A DNA stretch of 64,000 bases from Lachnospiraceae bacterium (lineage in GTDB: Bacteria; Bacillota; Clostridia; Lachnospirales; Lachnospiraceae): contig JAAUZK010000024.1 of assembly GCA_014804655.1 (NCBI GenBank), forward strand, positions 302,252 through 366,251, read 5' to 3'. The position numbers were made by a program, and so were the translations under genes. The notes beneath the pieces were generated by a model, which was not told the DNA's origin, did not search any database, and saw only the letters and a program-made list of their open reading frames with translations. Position 1 is the stretch's first letter; every line of letters starts with the position of its first letter. This document shows positions 63,971 to 64,000 of the stretch, in pieces.

Positions 63971-64000
63971 TTCAAACTCTCCTTTGTCTTCTTATTTTTT

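Overview
The window looks like a chromosomal stretch from an anaerobic, spore-lineage Clostridia, most likely Lachnospiraceae. Support for this: the sporulation block yqfC-yqfD-phoH-(yqfF position)-ybeY with a SpoVB-like flippase and a BofC-like protein; FolD plus formate-tetrahydrofolate ligase; an NfnAB-type electron-bifurcating pair; a split glutamate kinase/glutamyl-phosphate reductase; strong AGGAGG ribosome sites and frequent GTG/TTG starts. About 61 coding regions are supported, mostly on the minus strand. I see no rRNA, tRNA, CRISPR array, transposase or prophage gene.

Layout. 1-5150: signalling genes (a hybrid histidine kinase cut by the left edge, a membrane diguanylate cyclase) and two unrecognised proteins. 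5188-16490: branched-chain amino acid synthesis (leuC, leuD, ilvC, ilvB, two different ilvN-type small subunits), with a LysR regulator divergent from leuCD and a TetR regulator behind ilvC, then a cobalamin methionine synthase, a lipoprotein and upp. 16675-18060: uracil permease, divergent from upp. 18204-18980: an ArsR regulator with a clear operator, and a small HMA metal-binding protein. 19155-23584: proline synthesis, with proB and proA separated by mazEF, a DUF896 gene, a 5-formyl-THF cyclo-ligase and a nitroreductase. 23672-26034: a methyltransferase and a COG2509-type flavoprotein.

26035-30712 is the most accessory-looking part: AT-rich genes for an ABC exporter, a GNAT acetyltransferase, a methyltransferase and a DUF2971 protein. 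The exporter has a strong promoter, a 13-codon leader ORF starting Met-Arg-Leu-Lys, and a large terminator-like hairpin before its ribosome site. This is the architecture of antibiotic-inducible, ribosome-mediated attenuation and is the best candidate for a new regulated system here.

30883-37588: a lipoprotein and a carbohydrate-type ABC importer (binding protein, two permeases, ATPase) behind a BaiN-like flavoprotein. 37698-47023: sporulation and housekeeping genes (BofC-like, SpoVB-like, ybeY, a degenerate HD-domain protein in the pgpH position, phoH, yqfD, yqfC, pyrimidine phosphorylase, rlmH). 46289-53057 also holds three single- or double-TM proteins with zinc-ribbon, MORN or chitobiase-C-like domains, a Dabb protein, NfnAB, and a 143-bp imperfect palindrome at 48952-49094. 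53090-63970: folD, fhs, ftsK, a TepA/ClpP-like protease, a polytopic membrane protein, metY, a CFI-box-like protein and yebC. A short inverted-repeat family (GAGTTTG...CAAA-CTC) recurs in at least three intergenic regions.
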